From JBAVVD01 sp049697115 (GTDB lineage Bacteria; Acidobacteriota; Aminicenantia; Aminicenantales; UBA4085), in the NCBI GenBank assembly GCA_049697115.1, contig JBAVVD010000039.1, positions 1 to 28,338 on the forward strand: a DNA stretch of 28,338 bases, given 5' to 3'. Under the pieces are notes generated by a model. That model ran no database searches. It saw only the letters and a list, made by a program, of their open reading frames with translations, and was not told the origin of the DNA. The number at the start of each line of letters is the position of its first letter. Positions within the stretch are counted from its first letter, which is position 1. The position numbers and the translations under genes are program-made. Of this stretch, positions 1 to 8,240 are shown in pieces.

Positions 1-542
1 GAGCCAGCATCCATGTTAACGGCGGCGTGGTCTGTCCTCGTGCCAATAATCTTGATTCCGGGATTCAATCCGGTTTCGGGTTCAATTTTCCCATAGATCA
101 AAAATTTTTTCTCTCCTTAGAGTTCGATTACTGGAAGAACGCCGCCCATGAGGAAAGAGAAAAACTCTATAATGGAAAGCTCACTCTCACCCCCATCTGG
201 ACTTCTCTTCATTATGATTTTTGGAGGGGAAAAAATATCACTTCCTATTTTTTCATAGGAGTCGGATACGTTTTTGCCAGTTTCAAAATCGGGGAATACA
301 TTTCTATTCCCGAGGTCCAAATGAATCAAAAAGTGAAGAGCGGATGGGGATACCGGCTTGGATCTGGAGTTCGTTTAAAACTGTCCAGAGACTTCTGTGT
401 GTATGGCGAACTGTCTTATTGGCTTAGAAATGCAGAGGCCCAGACAGTGATTTCGGACATGAATCTGGGAATATCCACGCACGAATTTTCTGTTCATCTG
501 GATGCGGTCTGGATCCAACTGGGCATTCTGTATTATTTTTAA
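1..542 (+). CDS. Outer-membrane beta-barrel protein, C-terminal part (5' end outside window)
   Basis: The reading frame is open to the left edge of the window (first complete codon at position 3), so the GTG at 27 need not be the true start and the N-terminus with its signal peptide is missing. The visible ~180 residues are a run of alternating hydrophobic/polar strands rich in Tyr, Trp and Phe, with turns such as YNGK and NAAHEE. They end in ...GILYYF, the aromatic C-terminal residue typical of barrels recognised by the BAM machinery. Spacing fits a small 8-stranded OmpW/OmpA-like or porin-family barrel. No cargo or ligand can be assigned. The next gene starts 29 nt downstream, so the two are probably co-transcribed. 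Confidence 0.7.
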   Translation, partial: ASIHVNGGVVCPRANNLDSGIQSGFGFNFPIDQKFFLSLEFDYWKNAAHEEREKLYNGKLTLTPIWTSLHYDFWRGKNITSYFFIGVGYVFASFKIGEYISIPEVQMNQKVKSGWGYRLGSGVRLKLSRDFCVYGELSYWLRNAEAQTVISDMNLGISTHEFSVHLDAVWIQLGILYYF

Positions 543-571
543 TCAACAAGATATTTGCGGCAGGAGAGAAA

Positions 572-847
572 ATGAATTTTATCGCATTTGTATTTATGCT
601 TTTCATAGCCTCCTTAACCGGCTCGATCGGAGCCAATCTGGCCGGACGCAAGGGATTGGGATGCTTGACATCCATTGTTCTGGGATTTTTCGGCGCTCTG
701 CTGGGGACCTATATCGCTGAAAAACTTGACCTTCCTCTTTTTTTCACCCTACGTTTTGGCACATATCATTTCCCCATTATCTGGTCCATATGCGGAGCGG
801 CCCTTTTTGTAGCTTTTTTAAATCTCTTTTCCCGGCCGAAGAAATAA
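572..847 (+). CDS. GlsB/YeaQ/YmgE-family small membrane protein
   Basis: This is a 91-residue, very hydrophobic protein with three predicted membrane segments: roughly residues 3-22, 30-50 and 62-86. Gly-rich helix faces (TGSIGANLAGRKG, then GFFGALLGTYIAE) are the hallmark of the GlsB/YeaQ/YmgE (transglycosylase-associated) family, which are inner-membrane proteins often induced by stress but without a defined activity. The start is supported by an AGGAGAG ribosome-binding site ending 5 nt before the ATG. It sits between the barrel gene and a PLP enzyme. The family call rests on pattern and length and was not searched. Confidence 0.7.
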   Translation: MNFIAFVFMLFIASLTGSIGANLAGRKGLGCLTSIVLGFFGALLGTYIAEKLDLPLFFTLRFGTYHFPIIWSICGAALFVAFLNLFSRPKK

Positions 848-924
848 GGACCGTTGGATTTTCAACTCGATTCATCGCGTCCGAAGAACTTTCGAACTCA
901 ATTGAATCGAAGGAAGAAGAGAGA

Positions 925-2151
925 ATGAAACGGAATCTAGCGCGAGACTTGAGTTCCATCCGTAGAGAATTTCCAATATTGAGTCGCTGCATCTATCTCG
1001 TCAGCCACTCTCTGGGCGCCGTTCCCCGAAAGGCCTATGACGGCCTCCGGAAATACTATGCGCTCTGGGCTGAAGAAGGAGTAACGGCCTGGCAGAAAGA
1101 ATGGTGGCTATTGGGTCAGAAAATCGGCAATGAAATTGCCTCTTTCATTGGTGCGGGAAAAAATCAGGTCACCATGATAACCAATGTGACCCTCTGCCAC
1201 TGGATTGTTCTTTCCACACAATTTGCGATGACAAAAAGCCGGCGGGATACGATTGTCATGACCGACCATGACTTCCCTTCAGTCATCTATGCGGTTACTC
1301 GAATCGCTCAGTTCATGGGGTGGAAAGTCCGGATGATCCGCAGCTTTGGTCAGCCAGGAATAGATGTGGAAAAAATTCTGAAACAGATCGATGAGCAGAC
1401 TCTCTTTGTAGCCACCTCTCATGTCTACTTTAATTCGGCCTTTATCCAGAACATTCCCGCTATCGTTGAAAAATCTCGCCGTGTGGGAGCCTTAACTCTG
1501 ATCGACGGCTATCATGGACCCGGCGTTATTCCGTTGGATGTCCGGAAACTGGGTGTCGATTTTTACACCGGAGGATGCCTGAAGTGGCTCTGCGGGGGGC
1601 CGGGAAACGCTTTTCTCTATGTCCGTCCTGAACTGGCTGCAAAACTCAAGCCGCAATTAACAGGCTGGTTTGCGCACAAGAATCCGTTCCTGTTTGGACA
1701 TAAAATGGATTACGCGCAAAACTCCTATAAATTCAATTCTGGAACTCCGGCAATAGCCAACTTTTATACAGCCCTGGCCGGATTAGATATCATCAAGGAT
1801 ATTGGAATCCTCCAGATCCGGAACCATTCCCTCCGCCAGACAAAACTCATTATAAACAAGGCAAGAGAAAGGGGGTTCAGGCTATTCACTCCTGAAAAAG
1901 ATGAATCCAGAGGGGGCAGCGTTTCTCTGGCTTTGCCTCATGCGTTCCAAGTCAAACAGGCCCTGGAAGCCAAGCAGATCAAATTGGACTTTAGAAAAGG
2001 GAGGAACGCACAAGAGAATGATTCCCTCCGCATCGGCCCTCATTTTTATACAAAAGAGGATGAAATTGAAATCCTCTTTGAGGCTGTGGACTCCATTCTA
2101 GCTACTGGAGAATATAGGAAATTTTCCGCCAAACTTTCCAGAGTCACTTGA
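925..2151 (+). CDS. Kynureninase-like / class V aminotransferase-fold PLP enzyme
   Basis: This is a 408-residue PLP-dependent enzyme of fold type I, class V. The frame is open 135 nt further upstream, but the ATG at 925 is preceded by a purine-rich GGAAGAAGAGAG site and gives the usual family length, so it is the preferred start. Asp194 in LIDGYHGPG is the expected partner of the PLP pyridine nitrogen. Lys220 in GGCLKWLCGGPG is the expected Schiff-base lysine, and the following GGPG-x-FLYV stretch resembles kynureninase. Kynureninase itself, cysteine desulfurase and isopenicillin-N-epimerase-like enzymes share this fold. With no tryptophan-catabolism or Fe-S genes nearby the substrate is open. 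It is 77 nt after the preceding gene. Confidence 0.75.
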   Translation: MKRNLARDLSSIRREFPILSRCIYLVSHSLGAVPRKAYDGLRKYYALWAEEGVTAWQKEWWLLGQKIGNEIASFIGAGKNQVTMITNVTLCHWIVLSTQFAMTKSRRDTIVMTDHDFPSVIYAVTRIAQFMGWKVRMIRSFGQPGIDVEKILKQIDEQTLFVATSHVYFNSAFIQNIPAIVEKSRRVGALTLIDGYHGPGVIPLDVRKLGVDFYTGGCLKWLCGGPGNAFLYVRPELAAKLKPQLTGWFAHKNPFLFGHKMDYAQNSYKFNSGTPAIANFYTALAGLDIIKDIGILQIRNHSLRQTKLIINKARERGFRLFTPEKDESRGGSVSLALPHAFQVKQALEAKQIKLDFRKGRNAQENDSLRIGPHFYTKEDEIEILFEAVDSILATGEYRKFSAKLSRVT

Positions 2152-2297
2152 CATCATTGCCTATTGAGGCGGTTTGAAAAAATCCTGTGAGGACGCTCTT
2201 GCAGAGATCCGATCAAGCCCATATTCACAGGCTCTATTCCGAAAAGTGGGATCACTAAAGGGGGAATATGGCGAGTGTTGAGTGGGAGAAACCGATA

Positions 2298-2326
2298 TTG
2301 ATTTTATTCGCACTTTCCCGTAAAGT
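2298..2326 (+). promoter_or_regulatory. Candidate sigma70-type promoter for the GH63-like gene
   Basis: TTGATT (2298-2303), a 17-nt spacer and TAAAGT (2321-2326) lie 22 nt before the ATG at 2349. It sits in the 197-nt gap 2152-2348, which otherwise holds no gene. That gap does contain a perfect 7-bp inverted repeat, CCTGTGA (2184-2190) and TCACAGG (2225-2231), far apart and of unknown role. Confidence 0.4.
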
Positions 2327-2348
2327 TTAAAGTTGAAAAAGGTGTTGA

Positions 2349-4712
2349 ATGACACACCAGAAGAATTTTCTTATAGCGATTTTCTGTTTTATATTGGGAA
2401 CATGTCTGCTGCTTGCAGAAGTTTATTATCCATGGAAAGAAGTTTACATCGGCGCCCTGGATGGAAAAGCATGGGCCGGAGTTGTTTTTGCGCCCCACAA
2501 AAAGTGTGCTTTTGCGTTCCGTATTCAGGTTCAGAAAGAGGATCAGATTGCAGACAGTAACGACCTCTTTTATCTCATCTCAGAAGTGGGTCCCAATTCT
2601 CCGGATGGACTATATGCGAGAGTAAAATTCGACTTGGGACTTCCCTTTAAGCAGGGGAATGACACACCCGTCCCGATCAAGCCCTCTCCCAAATCGGACA
2701 CACTTCAGGTCGAATGGTCGCGTCAGGATGAAAAAACGATTATTGGAAGAATCCAAGGCCCTAAATTCGCCAGAGTCCATTTTGTTTTTTATTCCCCATG
2801 GGATTTAAAGGGCCTGTATCGGCTCCTTCCGGATGGCCAAATTCTGGGAAACTCCAAAGGACCCAAAGAGTCCCATTACATTCTCTGGACTCATCGCAAA
2901 GGAGACCTTCTTTCTGCGGCGGAAGGGGAGGAAGTCAAAATGACTTTTTCTCTAGAGAAAGAGCGAACCATTTATTTTGTGGCCGGAGTCGGAGAAAATG
3001 TCAAGGTTTTAATAAACCACATCTACAGATATAAAAATAGAAAAACTATCGATACTATTCTGGAAGAAGAAGAAGACCGATACCGGAAAAAGAGAGTCAA
3101 AATCGAAGGCCTCTTTGAGGGTGTGCCGGAATCCATTACCAACAATATTTTCTGGACAGTCCTTTATCAAGCAGGGAATCACCGTTTCTACACACCTGCC
3201 GGAAGAAGATGGATCTATTCTCAGCTGAACGGTTCCCCGGATCACTGGACGATTTTTGAATTGGATTCCTTCTTCAACGCCCTGGAGGTCTCCGTGGAGA
3301 GTTCCAAACACACCCTGGACATTATCCGAGCTGTCCTGGAGACTCAATATCCCAACGGAAACATTCCCCATTGGCGGGGACGTTTCGTTGGATCGCCGGA
3401 CCATTCTCAACCACCGGTGGGTTCCTATGTGGTCTTAAAGCTTTTCCAAAAACTGGGAGATATGGAATTGCTTCAGACCGCCTATCCCTATTTAAAAAAA
3501 TGGCATTCTTTCTGGAAAGCCAAAAAACCAAACGGTCAGGCCCGCCGGGATGGAAATAACGACGGCCTCCTCGAGTGGGGATTTGATCGAGAACTCATGG
3601 GCGAAGAAATCTTACCCGGGGAAGAAAACAAAGAAGGCAAAAAGAGGGCGATGTGGGAATCCGGTCAGGACGATTTGCCCAATTGGAAAGACGCGGCGTC
3701 CTTCAACGAGGAAACGGGAACCCTGACGACAAACTGCCTTGACCTCAACTGTCTTTACGCGTTGGATTCCTGGTGCCTTTCCCAAATGGCCAACATCCTC
3801 AACAAAAGAGAGGAATATGAAGCCTACCTCAATGAATATGAACGGATGAAAGATCTCATCAACAAGAATCTCTGGAACGAGAGAGAGAGCTTCTATTTCG
3901 ACAGGCATTGGAATGGCAAATTTTCCACGAAAAAGGCGGCGTCCAACTTTTTTCCCCTGATCGCCCGCATCCCTGATGAAAAAAGAGCGCTGGCCATGAT
4001 CAAACATCTTCTCAATCCAAAGGAATTCTGGGGTGACTATATTGTTCCGACCATATCCCGTGATGACCCCGCCTTCAAGGACCAGCAGTACTGGCGGGGC
4101 GCAGTCTGGCCGCCCACCAATTACCTCATTTATCAGGGATTAAAAGCATATGAATTTGATGCGGTCGCCTCTGAATTCGCCAGGAAAAGCGCCCAACTCT
4201 TCTTGAGAAGCTGGCAGAATTTTCAACTCTGCCCCGAAAATTTTGACTCCAGGACAGGGGAGGCCGGAGGGGAAAGGCATAAGAGCTGGGGACCTCTGTT
4301 TGCCTTGATTGCCCTGGAAGAATATCTGGACTTTAATCCGTGGGAAGGATTCCGTTTCGGCATGATCAAACCCGAAGATAAGGGAAAACTGTCCCGAGTG
4401 GCCATACAGGGAAGACATTACGAAGTGGAAGTCTCTTCCGGCAAAATTATTCTCAGAGAAGAAGACAAAGAAATATTCAGGGCCAATGGTGGCGTTGTGG
4501 TTCGACATTTCTTGTTTTCGGAGAACGAAATCTCATTCGAAACAAGATCCCTCGAAAAAAGGAAAATCAAGATCAGATTCTTAAAAAAGGGAAAATACCA
4601 GCTTCTTATAGACAATCAGGTAACAAAAATTTTTAAGGGCAAATCATTAAAATTTAATGTTCCTGAGGGCAAACATTCTGTCCTCATTTTGCTCCTGGAA
4701 GCGGTCGATTAG
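2349..4712 (+). CDS. Exported GH63-like (alpha/alpha)6-barrel glycoside hydrolase
   Basis: This is a 787-residue protein. Residues 1-23 form a signal peptide (basic start, long hydrophobic core, ending ...CLLLA). A beta-rich N-terminal domain (about 24-250) is followed by an (alpha/alpha)6 barrel of the GH63/mannosylglycerate-hydrolase-like clan (about 255-670). A beta domain of ~110 residues closes the protein. Barrel landmarks are YWRGAVWPPTNYLIY and HKSWGPLFALIALEEY. The likely general acid is Asp441 in WESGQDDLP, and the likely base is Glu630 in CPENFDSRTGE. GH63 enzymes invert alpha-glucosidic or alpha-mannosidic bonds (processing glucosidase, YgjK, glucosyl/mannosylglycerate hydrolases); which substrate applies here cannot be read. 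An AAGGTG site precedes the ATG. Gene products downstream are also exported hydrolases. Confidence 0.75.
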   Translation: MTHQKNFLIAIFCFILGTCLLLAEVYYPWKEVYIGALDGKAWAGVVFAPHKKCAFAFRIQVQKEDQIADSNDLFYLISEVGPNSPDGLYARVKFDLGLPFKQGNDTPVPIKPSPKSDTLQVEWSRQDEKTIIGRIQGPKFARVHFVFYSPWDLKGLYRLLPDGQILGNSKGPKESHYILWTHRKGDLLSAAEGEEVKMTFSLEKERTIYFVAGVGENVKVLINHIYRYKNRKTIDTILEEEEDRYRKKRVKIEGLFEGVPESITNNIFWTVLYQAGNHRFYTPAGRRWIYSQLNGSPDHWTIFELDSFFNALEVSVESSKHTLDIIRAVLETQYPNGNIPHWRGRFVGSPDHSQPPVGSYVVLKLFQKLGDMELLQTAYPYLKKWHSFWKAKKPNGQARRDGNNDGLLEWGFDRELMGEEILPGEENKEGKKRAMWESGQDDLPNWKDAASFNEETGTLTTNCLDLNCLYALDSWCLSQMANILNKREEYEAYLNEYERMKDLINKNLWNERESFYFDRHWNGKFSTKKAASNFFPLIARIPDEKRALAMIKHLLNPKEFWGDYIVPTISRDDPAFKDQQYWRGAVWPPTNYLIYQGLKAYEFDAVASEFARKSAQLFLRSWQNFQLCPENFDSRTGEAGGERHKSWGPLFALIALEEYLDFNPWEGFRFGMIKPEDKGKLSRVAIQGRHYEVEVSSGKIILREEDKEIFRANGGVVVRHFLFSENEISFETRSLEKRKIKIRFLKKGKYQLLIDNQVTKIFKGKSLKFNVPEGKHSVLILLLEAVD

Positions 4713-4780
4713 TCCTGCCGGTCTCGAAAGGCCGTTTGACTTCCAATGGCACCCATTCGATTTCCATAAAGTAACGTTCA

Positions 4781-4810
4781 TTGAGATTAACACAAAATAT
4801 CTGATACAAT
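4781..4810 (+). promoter_or_regulatory. Candidate sigma70 promoter for the D-aminoacylase gene
   Basis: TTGAGA (4781-4786), an 18-nt spacer and TACAAT (4805-4810) lie 31 nt before the ATG at 4842. Both boxes match consensus at four or more of six positions, and the element lies in an A+T-rich part of the 129-nt gap after the GH63-like gene. Confidence 0.5.
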
Positions 4811-4841
4811 TTCTTTCTATTATGTCCACAGAGAGGTCTTG

Positions 4842-6674
4842 ATGAAAATAAAGCCTGCGTTCTTCAGCCTTTTTTTGTTGACGGGAATGATCTTCTGGGT
4901 CAACGCTTCTCTCCCTGAACAGAAGCCTTCCTCTTTCGATTTCGATGTGTTGATTAAAAAAGCGATGGTTTATGATGGATCTCTCAATCCGGCTTTCACA
5001 GCCGACATCGCCATCAAAGACGACACAATCCTCAAAATCGCCAAGTCCATCCCGGACTCAGCGGCTCGGGTGATCAACGCCAAAGGCCTGGTTGCATCTC
5101 CTGGTTTTATTGATCTCCACACCCATGTCGACGAAGGGATGTATTTTCAGGAAAACCGCGCCTGTCAGAATTATCTCCAACAGGGCGTAACGACCGTCAT
5201 CGTCGGCCAGTGCGGATCCAGTGCATGGCCGGTTTTCGAAAAAGCCGAAGACTTGATCACGCTCTGGACCAGAGAAGGGATCGGCCCCAATGCGGCGCTT
5301 CTCGTGGGTCACGGCACAGTCCGGCAGGCAGTCATGGGTATGGAAAATAGGATGCCGACTCCAGAAGAGCTTGAAAAAATGAAGGCCCTGGTGACGGAAG
5401 CGATGGAACAGGGCGCCTGTGGGATTTCCACAGGGCTAGTTTACCTTCCGGGCGCGTTTGCCAAGACCGACGAAGTGGTGGAGCTGGTCAAAATGGTTGC
5501 CCCCTACCATGGCATCTACCATACGCATATCCGGAACGAGCGGGATAAGCTTCTGGATGCCGTCAGCGAGGCCATCGAAATCTCTGAGAAGACAGGCGTT
5601 CCCGCCCATATTTCTCATTTAAAGGTCATGGGAAAGGCCAATTGGGGTTTGGTCAAGGACGCCTGTGCCCTGATCGAAAAAGCGAGAGCCCGCGGCCTGA
5701 AGATCACCGCCGACCAGTATCCCTATGAATTTTCCTCCGGCTATCCCTACCAGAGCCTGATTCCCAGAGGCCTCTGGCTTGGAAAAAATGCGCCCGAACA
5801 GCTGAGTCTCGCAGATATCGAGAAGATTCTCGAACATCTCGGGGATTCCGAGCTGATCGATCTTTATCAGAAACTCACAATCGATATTCCCCTTTCCGCA
5901 CATCATGAGGAATTCCTCAACAGCCTTTCCAGGAAGCGGCTGGTCAGTTTTATCGCCCGGAACTTTTTCGGCCTTTTCAACTTGTCCGGCCCTGAAAATC
6001 CCAGGGAAAGAATGCTGTTCTGGAAGAGATGGCAGGATCCGGAGGAAGCCAAGAAAATCCGCCAGGGGATCCGTGCCTATATTGAAAACTCGGTGGGTTC
6101 TGAAAACTTCATAATCGGAATCTGCGCTGAAAAAAACCTGGAGGGGAAGTCGCTTAAGGAAGCGGCGGCCATCAAAGGGAAATCCATTGAAGATGCAGCT
6201 GTTGAGCTGGAACTCATGGGAGCCAAATGTATCCCATTTCAGATGAGGGAAGAAGATATCGAGTTTGTCATGAAAAAGGACTATGTGGGCACGGGCAGCG
6301 ACGGGACCGCTCCTTTTTACGGCATCGGATTAACGCATATCCGATCGTATTCGACGTTCCTCCACAAAATCAAAAAATATGCCCTGCAGAAAAAAGTGGT
6401 TTCTCTGGCCCATGTCATCCGCTCCCAAACTTCGCTCCCTGCCCAAATCATGAACTGGAACGACAGGGGATGGATCAAGGAAGGCTACAAAGCGGATATT
6501 GTTCTTCTCGATCTCAACAAAATGAAAATCAAGACATCCATTTCCAATCCCCACCAATACAGTGAAGGAGTCGTTTATCTGTGGATCAATGGGACACTGG
6601 TTATCGACAACGGTCAATGGAACGGAAAACTTCCCGGCAAAGTTCTGACGCTCAAAACATCAAACGAATTCTAA
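4842..6674 (+). CDS. Exported N-acyl-D-amino-acid deacylase (D-aminoacylase, amidohydrolase superfamily)
   Basis: This is a 610-residue protein. It hydrolyses N-acyl-D-amino acids to a free D-amino acid and an acid, and the same fold also covers some dihydropyrimidinase-like enzymes. The start is the ATG at 4842, 5 nt after GAGAGG; an in-frame TTG lies one codon earlier. Residues 1-24 look like a signal peptide. His93 and His95 (GFIDLHTHVD) are the entry metal ligands. Cys124 in VGQCGSS is the cysteine ligand typical of D-aminoacylases. Further histidines sit in YHTHIRNE and HISHLK, and Asp487 in TGSDGTAPF is the catalytic aspartate. The C-terminal KADIVLLDL segment rebuilds the small beta domain. 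It is longer than the ~480-residue classic enzymes because of an insertion around residues 320-400. A D-amino-acid peptide or peptidoglycan-fragment substrate is plausible but inferred. Confidence 0.85.
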   Translation: MKIKPAFFSLFLLTGMIFWVNASLPEQKPSSFDFDVLIKKAMVYDGSLNPAFTADIAIKDDTILKIAKSIPDSAARVINAKGLVASPGFIDLHTHVDEGMYFQENRACQNYLQQGVTTVIVGQCGSSAWPVFEKAEDLITLWTREGIGPNAALLVGHGTVRQAVMGMENRMPTPEELEKMKALVTEAMEQGACGISTGLVYLPGAFAKTDEVVELVKMVAPYHGIYHTHIRNERDKLLDAVSEAIEISEKTGVPAHISHLKVMGKANWGLVKDACALIEKARARGLKITADQYPYEFSSGYPYQSLIPRGLWLGKNAPEQLSLADIEKILEHLGDSELIDLYQKLTIDIPLSAHHEEFLNSLSRKRLVSFIARNFFGLFNLSGPENPRERMLFWKRWQDPEEAKKIRQGIRAYIENSVGSENFIIGICAEKNLEGKSLKEAAAIKGKSIEDAAVELELMGAKCIPFQMREEDIEFVMKKDYVGTGSDGTAPFYGIGLTHIRSYSTFLHKIKKYALQKKVVSLAHVIRSQTSLPAQIMNWNDRGWIKEGYKADIVLLDLNKMKIKTSISNPHQYSEGVVYLWINGTLVIDNGQWNGKLPGKVLTLKTSNEF

Positions 6675-6743
6675 AGGCTTCAAGATGAATATGGAGAATC
6701 TTCACAAAAATCTCCTGGCTGAAAATAGGACGAATCGCATAAT

Positions 6744-6752
6744 TGGTATAAT
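6744..6752 (+). promoter_or_regulatory. Extended -10 promoter before the glycosylasparaginase gene
   Basis: TGG followed by a perfect TATAAT (6747-6752) forms an extended -10 element; no good -35 box is visible at 16-18 nt. The octamer ATAATTGG occurs twice here (6739-6746 and 6748-6755), spaced by 9 bp and overlapping the -10. It could be an operator half-site pair or chance. The ATG lies 38 nt downstream. Confidence 0.5.
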
Positions 6753-6790
6753 TGGCGGGCAAAAAAACTGAGAGAAGAATAGGAGGACAA

Positions 6791-7858
6791 ATGACCGATA
6801 AATTTTCACGACGCCAGTTTATCAAGACGGGAATGAGTCTCGGTGCCCTTTCATTTCTGGAAGGGGGAAAACACCTTGCCGGGGACAGCGACGCACCGGC
6901 GCCCTCCGCGGGGAAGATGACTGTGATCGCATCCGGAAACGGACTGCGCGCGACACGAAAGGCAATGGAGCTTCTCCGCAGAGACGGCGATCCCCTGGAT
7001 GCAGTGATTGCAGGCGTTAACCTCGTCGAAGCGGACCCGGAAGATATGTCTGTCGGTTATGGCGGGCTTCCCAATGAAAAGGGAGAGGTGGAGCTTGATT
7101 CCTCTGTCATGTACGGTCCGTTTCATAATGCTGGCGCCGTGGCTGCCCTGAAATATATCAAGACGCCTTCCAAGGTCGCCCGTCTGGTCATGGAAAGGTC
7201 AGACCATGCGCTTCTGGTCGGGAAAGGAGCTCTGGAATTTGCCCTGGCCCATGGTTTTAAAAAAGAGAACCTCCTGACCGATCGATCCAGGAAGATCTGG
7301 TTGCGCTGGAAAGAAAATCTCTCAGATAGGGACAACTGGTTTGCGCCTGCCGCTCCAAAAATTCCAGAGGAAGTGAGACAGGCCCTGTCGACATACGGAA
7401 CGATCAATTGTCTCGCCATTAACGCCCAAGGAGATCTGGCCGGAGTCACCACAACCAGCGGCCTGGCTTTCAAGATTCCGGGGCGGGTCGGGGATTCGCC
7501 AATTATTGGAGCCGGACTCTATGTGGACAACGATGTCGGTGCAGCCGGATCAACCGGACGGGGAGAAGCCAACATCCTGAACTGCGGAAGCTACCAGGTC
7601 GTTCAATTCATGAGTCAGGGATATTCCCCGACCGAAGCCTGTCTCAAAACTTTGGAGAGAATCGCCCAGAAAACAAAACTTCAGCCGCATCTTTTAAATA
7701 AAGACGATCGGCCCCGTTTTGGGCTCAATTTTTATGCCCTCAACAAAAAAGGAGAATATGGATCGGCATCCATGTGGAGTGACGCGAAGTATGCCCTTCA
7801 TGACGGGAAGAAAAACACGCTGATTGAATGCGCCTACCTCTACAAAAGGAATCCATAA
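6791..7858 (+). CDS. N4-(beta-N-acetylglucosaminyl)-L-asparaginase (glycosylasparaginase), Tat-exported
   Basis: This is a 355-residue Ntn-hydrolase. The family cleaves the GlcNAc-Asn bond of N-linked glycopeptides or related asparagine amides, after self-cleavage exposes an N-terminal threonine. The start at 6791 is chosen because AGGAGG ends 4 nt upstream; the frame is open 13 codons earlier. Residues 6-12 (SRRQFIK) form a twin-arginine export motif followed by a hydrophobic stretch. The expected nucleophile is Thr204 in YGTINCLAI. The downstream KIPGRVGDSPIIGAG and GSTGRGE motifs bind substrate. The residue before the nucleophile is Gly rather than the Asp of well-studied members (HDT motif). 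Its placement after an exported glycosidase and D-aminoacylase fits extracytoplasmic breakdown of glycoconjugates. Confidence 0.88.
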   Translation: MTDKFSRRQFIKTGMSLGALSFLEGGKHLAGDSDAPAPSAGKMTVIASGNGLRATRKAMELLRRDGDPLDAVIAGVNLVEADPEDMSVGYGGLPNEKGEVELDSSVMYGPFHNAGAVAALKYIKTPSKVARLVMERSDHALLVGKGALEFALAHGFKKENLLTDRSRKIWLRWKENLSDRDNWFAPAAPKIPEEVRQALSTYGTINCLAINAQGDLAGVTTTSGLAFKIPGRVGDSPIIGAGLYVDNDVGAAGSTGRGEANILNCGSYQVVQFMSQGYSPTEACLKTLERIAQKTKLQPHLLNKDDRPRFGLNFYALNKKGEYGSASMWSDAKYALHDGKKNTLIECAYLYKRNP

Positions 7859-7862
7859 GAAC

Positions 7863-8153
7863 TTATTTTCTTCTCCAGTGCCCCTCTCTCCAGACCCAGC
7901 GATAGCCTCTCCTCTCCCAGTGTCCCGGTACCCAGATCATTCCCGACCGCGGCCTGATCCAATGTCCTGAGATCCAGACATAGGCGTTCCGAGACCATTT
8001 CCAGTAACCGGGAATCCAGACATAGTGGGACCCGGGGCTTCGGGGGACCACTTCAATCTTCGGCGGGGGCGGAGCGACCGCCGGCCCCACGAGACACCCC
8101 TGTAATAAAATAAAGAGCAAGCCACAAAGAGCCATCCAGGCAAATCTCCTCAT
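7863..8153 (-). CDS. WxxGxW-repeat lipoprotein
   Basis: This is a 96-residue small lipoprotein. Residues 1-20 form a lipoprotein signal peptide ending at Cys20 (LLQGC). A Pro-rich linker follows, then four WxxGxW units (WIPGYW, WISGHW, WVPGHW, WREGHW) that begin at residues 46, 60, 74 and 88, an exact 14-residue period. This matches the WXXGXW (YXWGXW) repeat family of Gram-negative envelope proteins, whose function is unknown. A strong GGAGG site precedes the ATG. The gene ends 4 nt from the convergent glycosylasparaginase stop and follows the RlpA-like gene on the same strand by 87 nt. Confidence 0.8.
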   Translation of the reverse strand: MRRFAWMALCGLLFILLQGCLVGPAVAPPPPKIEVVPRSPGSHYVWIPGYWKWSRNAYVWISGHWIRPRSGMIWVPGHWERRGYRWVWREGHWRRK

Positions 8154-8201
8154 TTGATCCTCCTCAAATAAAATTTAATTGATGCACTCATTCATGTCTC
8201 G

Positions 8202-8229
8202 CGCGAATGGCCGAAGCGACGCGAATGGC
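8202..8229. repeat. 10-bp direct repeat CGCGAATGGC, period 18 bp
   Basis: The perfect decamer CGCGAATGGC occurs at 8202-8211 and 8220-8229 in the 87-nt gap between the RlpA-like and WxxGxW genes, embedded in a locally GC-rich, CG-dinucleotide-rich stretch. It could be a protein-binding site or part of an RNA structure between the two cistrons. No function can be assigned. Confidence 0.5.
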
Positions 8230-8240
8230 GCCCCATGGCC

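Noticed and set aside
868..909. Inverted repeat CGATTCA/TGAATCG before the kynureninase-like gene
   Set aside because: Seven base pairs with a 28-nt loop in A+T-rich DNA is expected by chance.
790..924. 45-codon N-terminal extension of the kynureninase-like protein
   Set aside because: It overlaps the end of the GlsB-like gene and has no family similarity; the ATG at 925 has a ribosome-binding site.
2184..2231. 7-bp inverted repeat CCTGTGA/TCACAGG as a terminator
   Set aside because: The 34-nt loop is too long and no T-run follows; kept only as a note on the gap.
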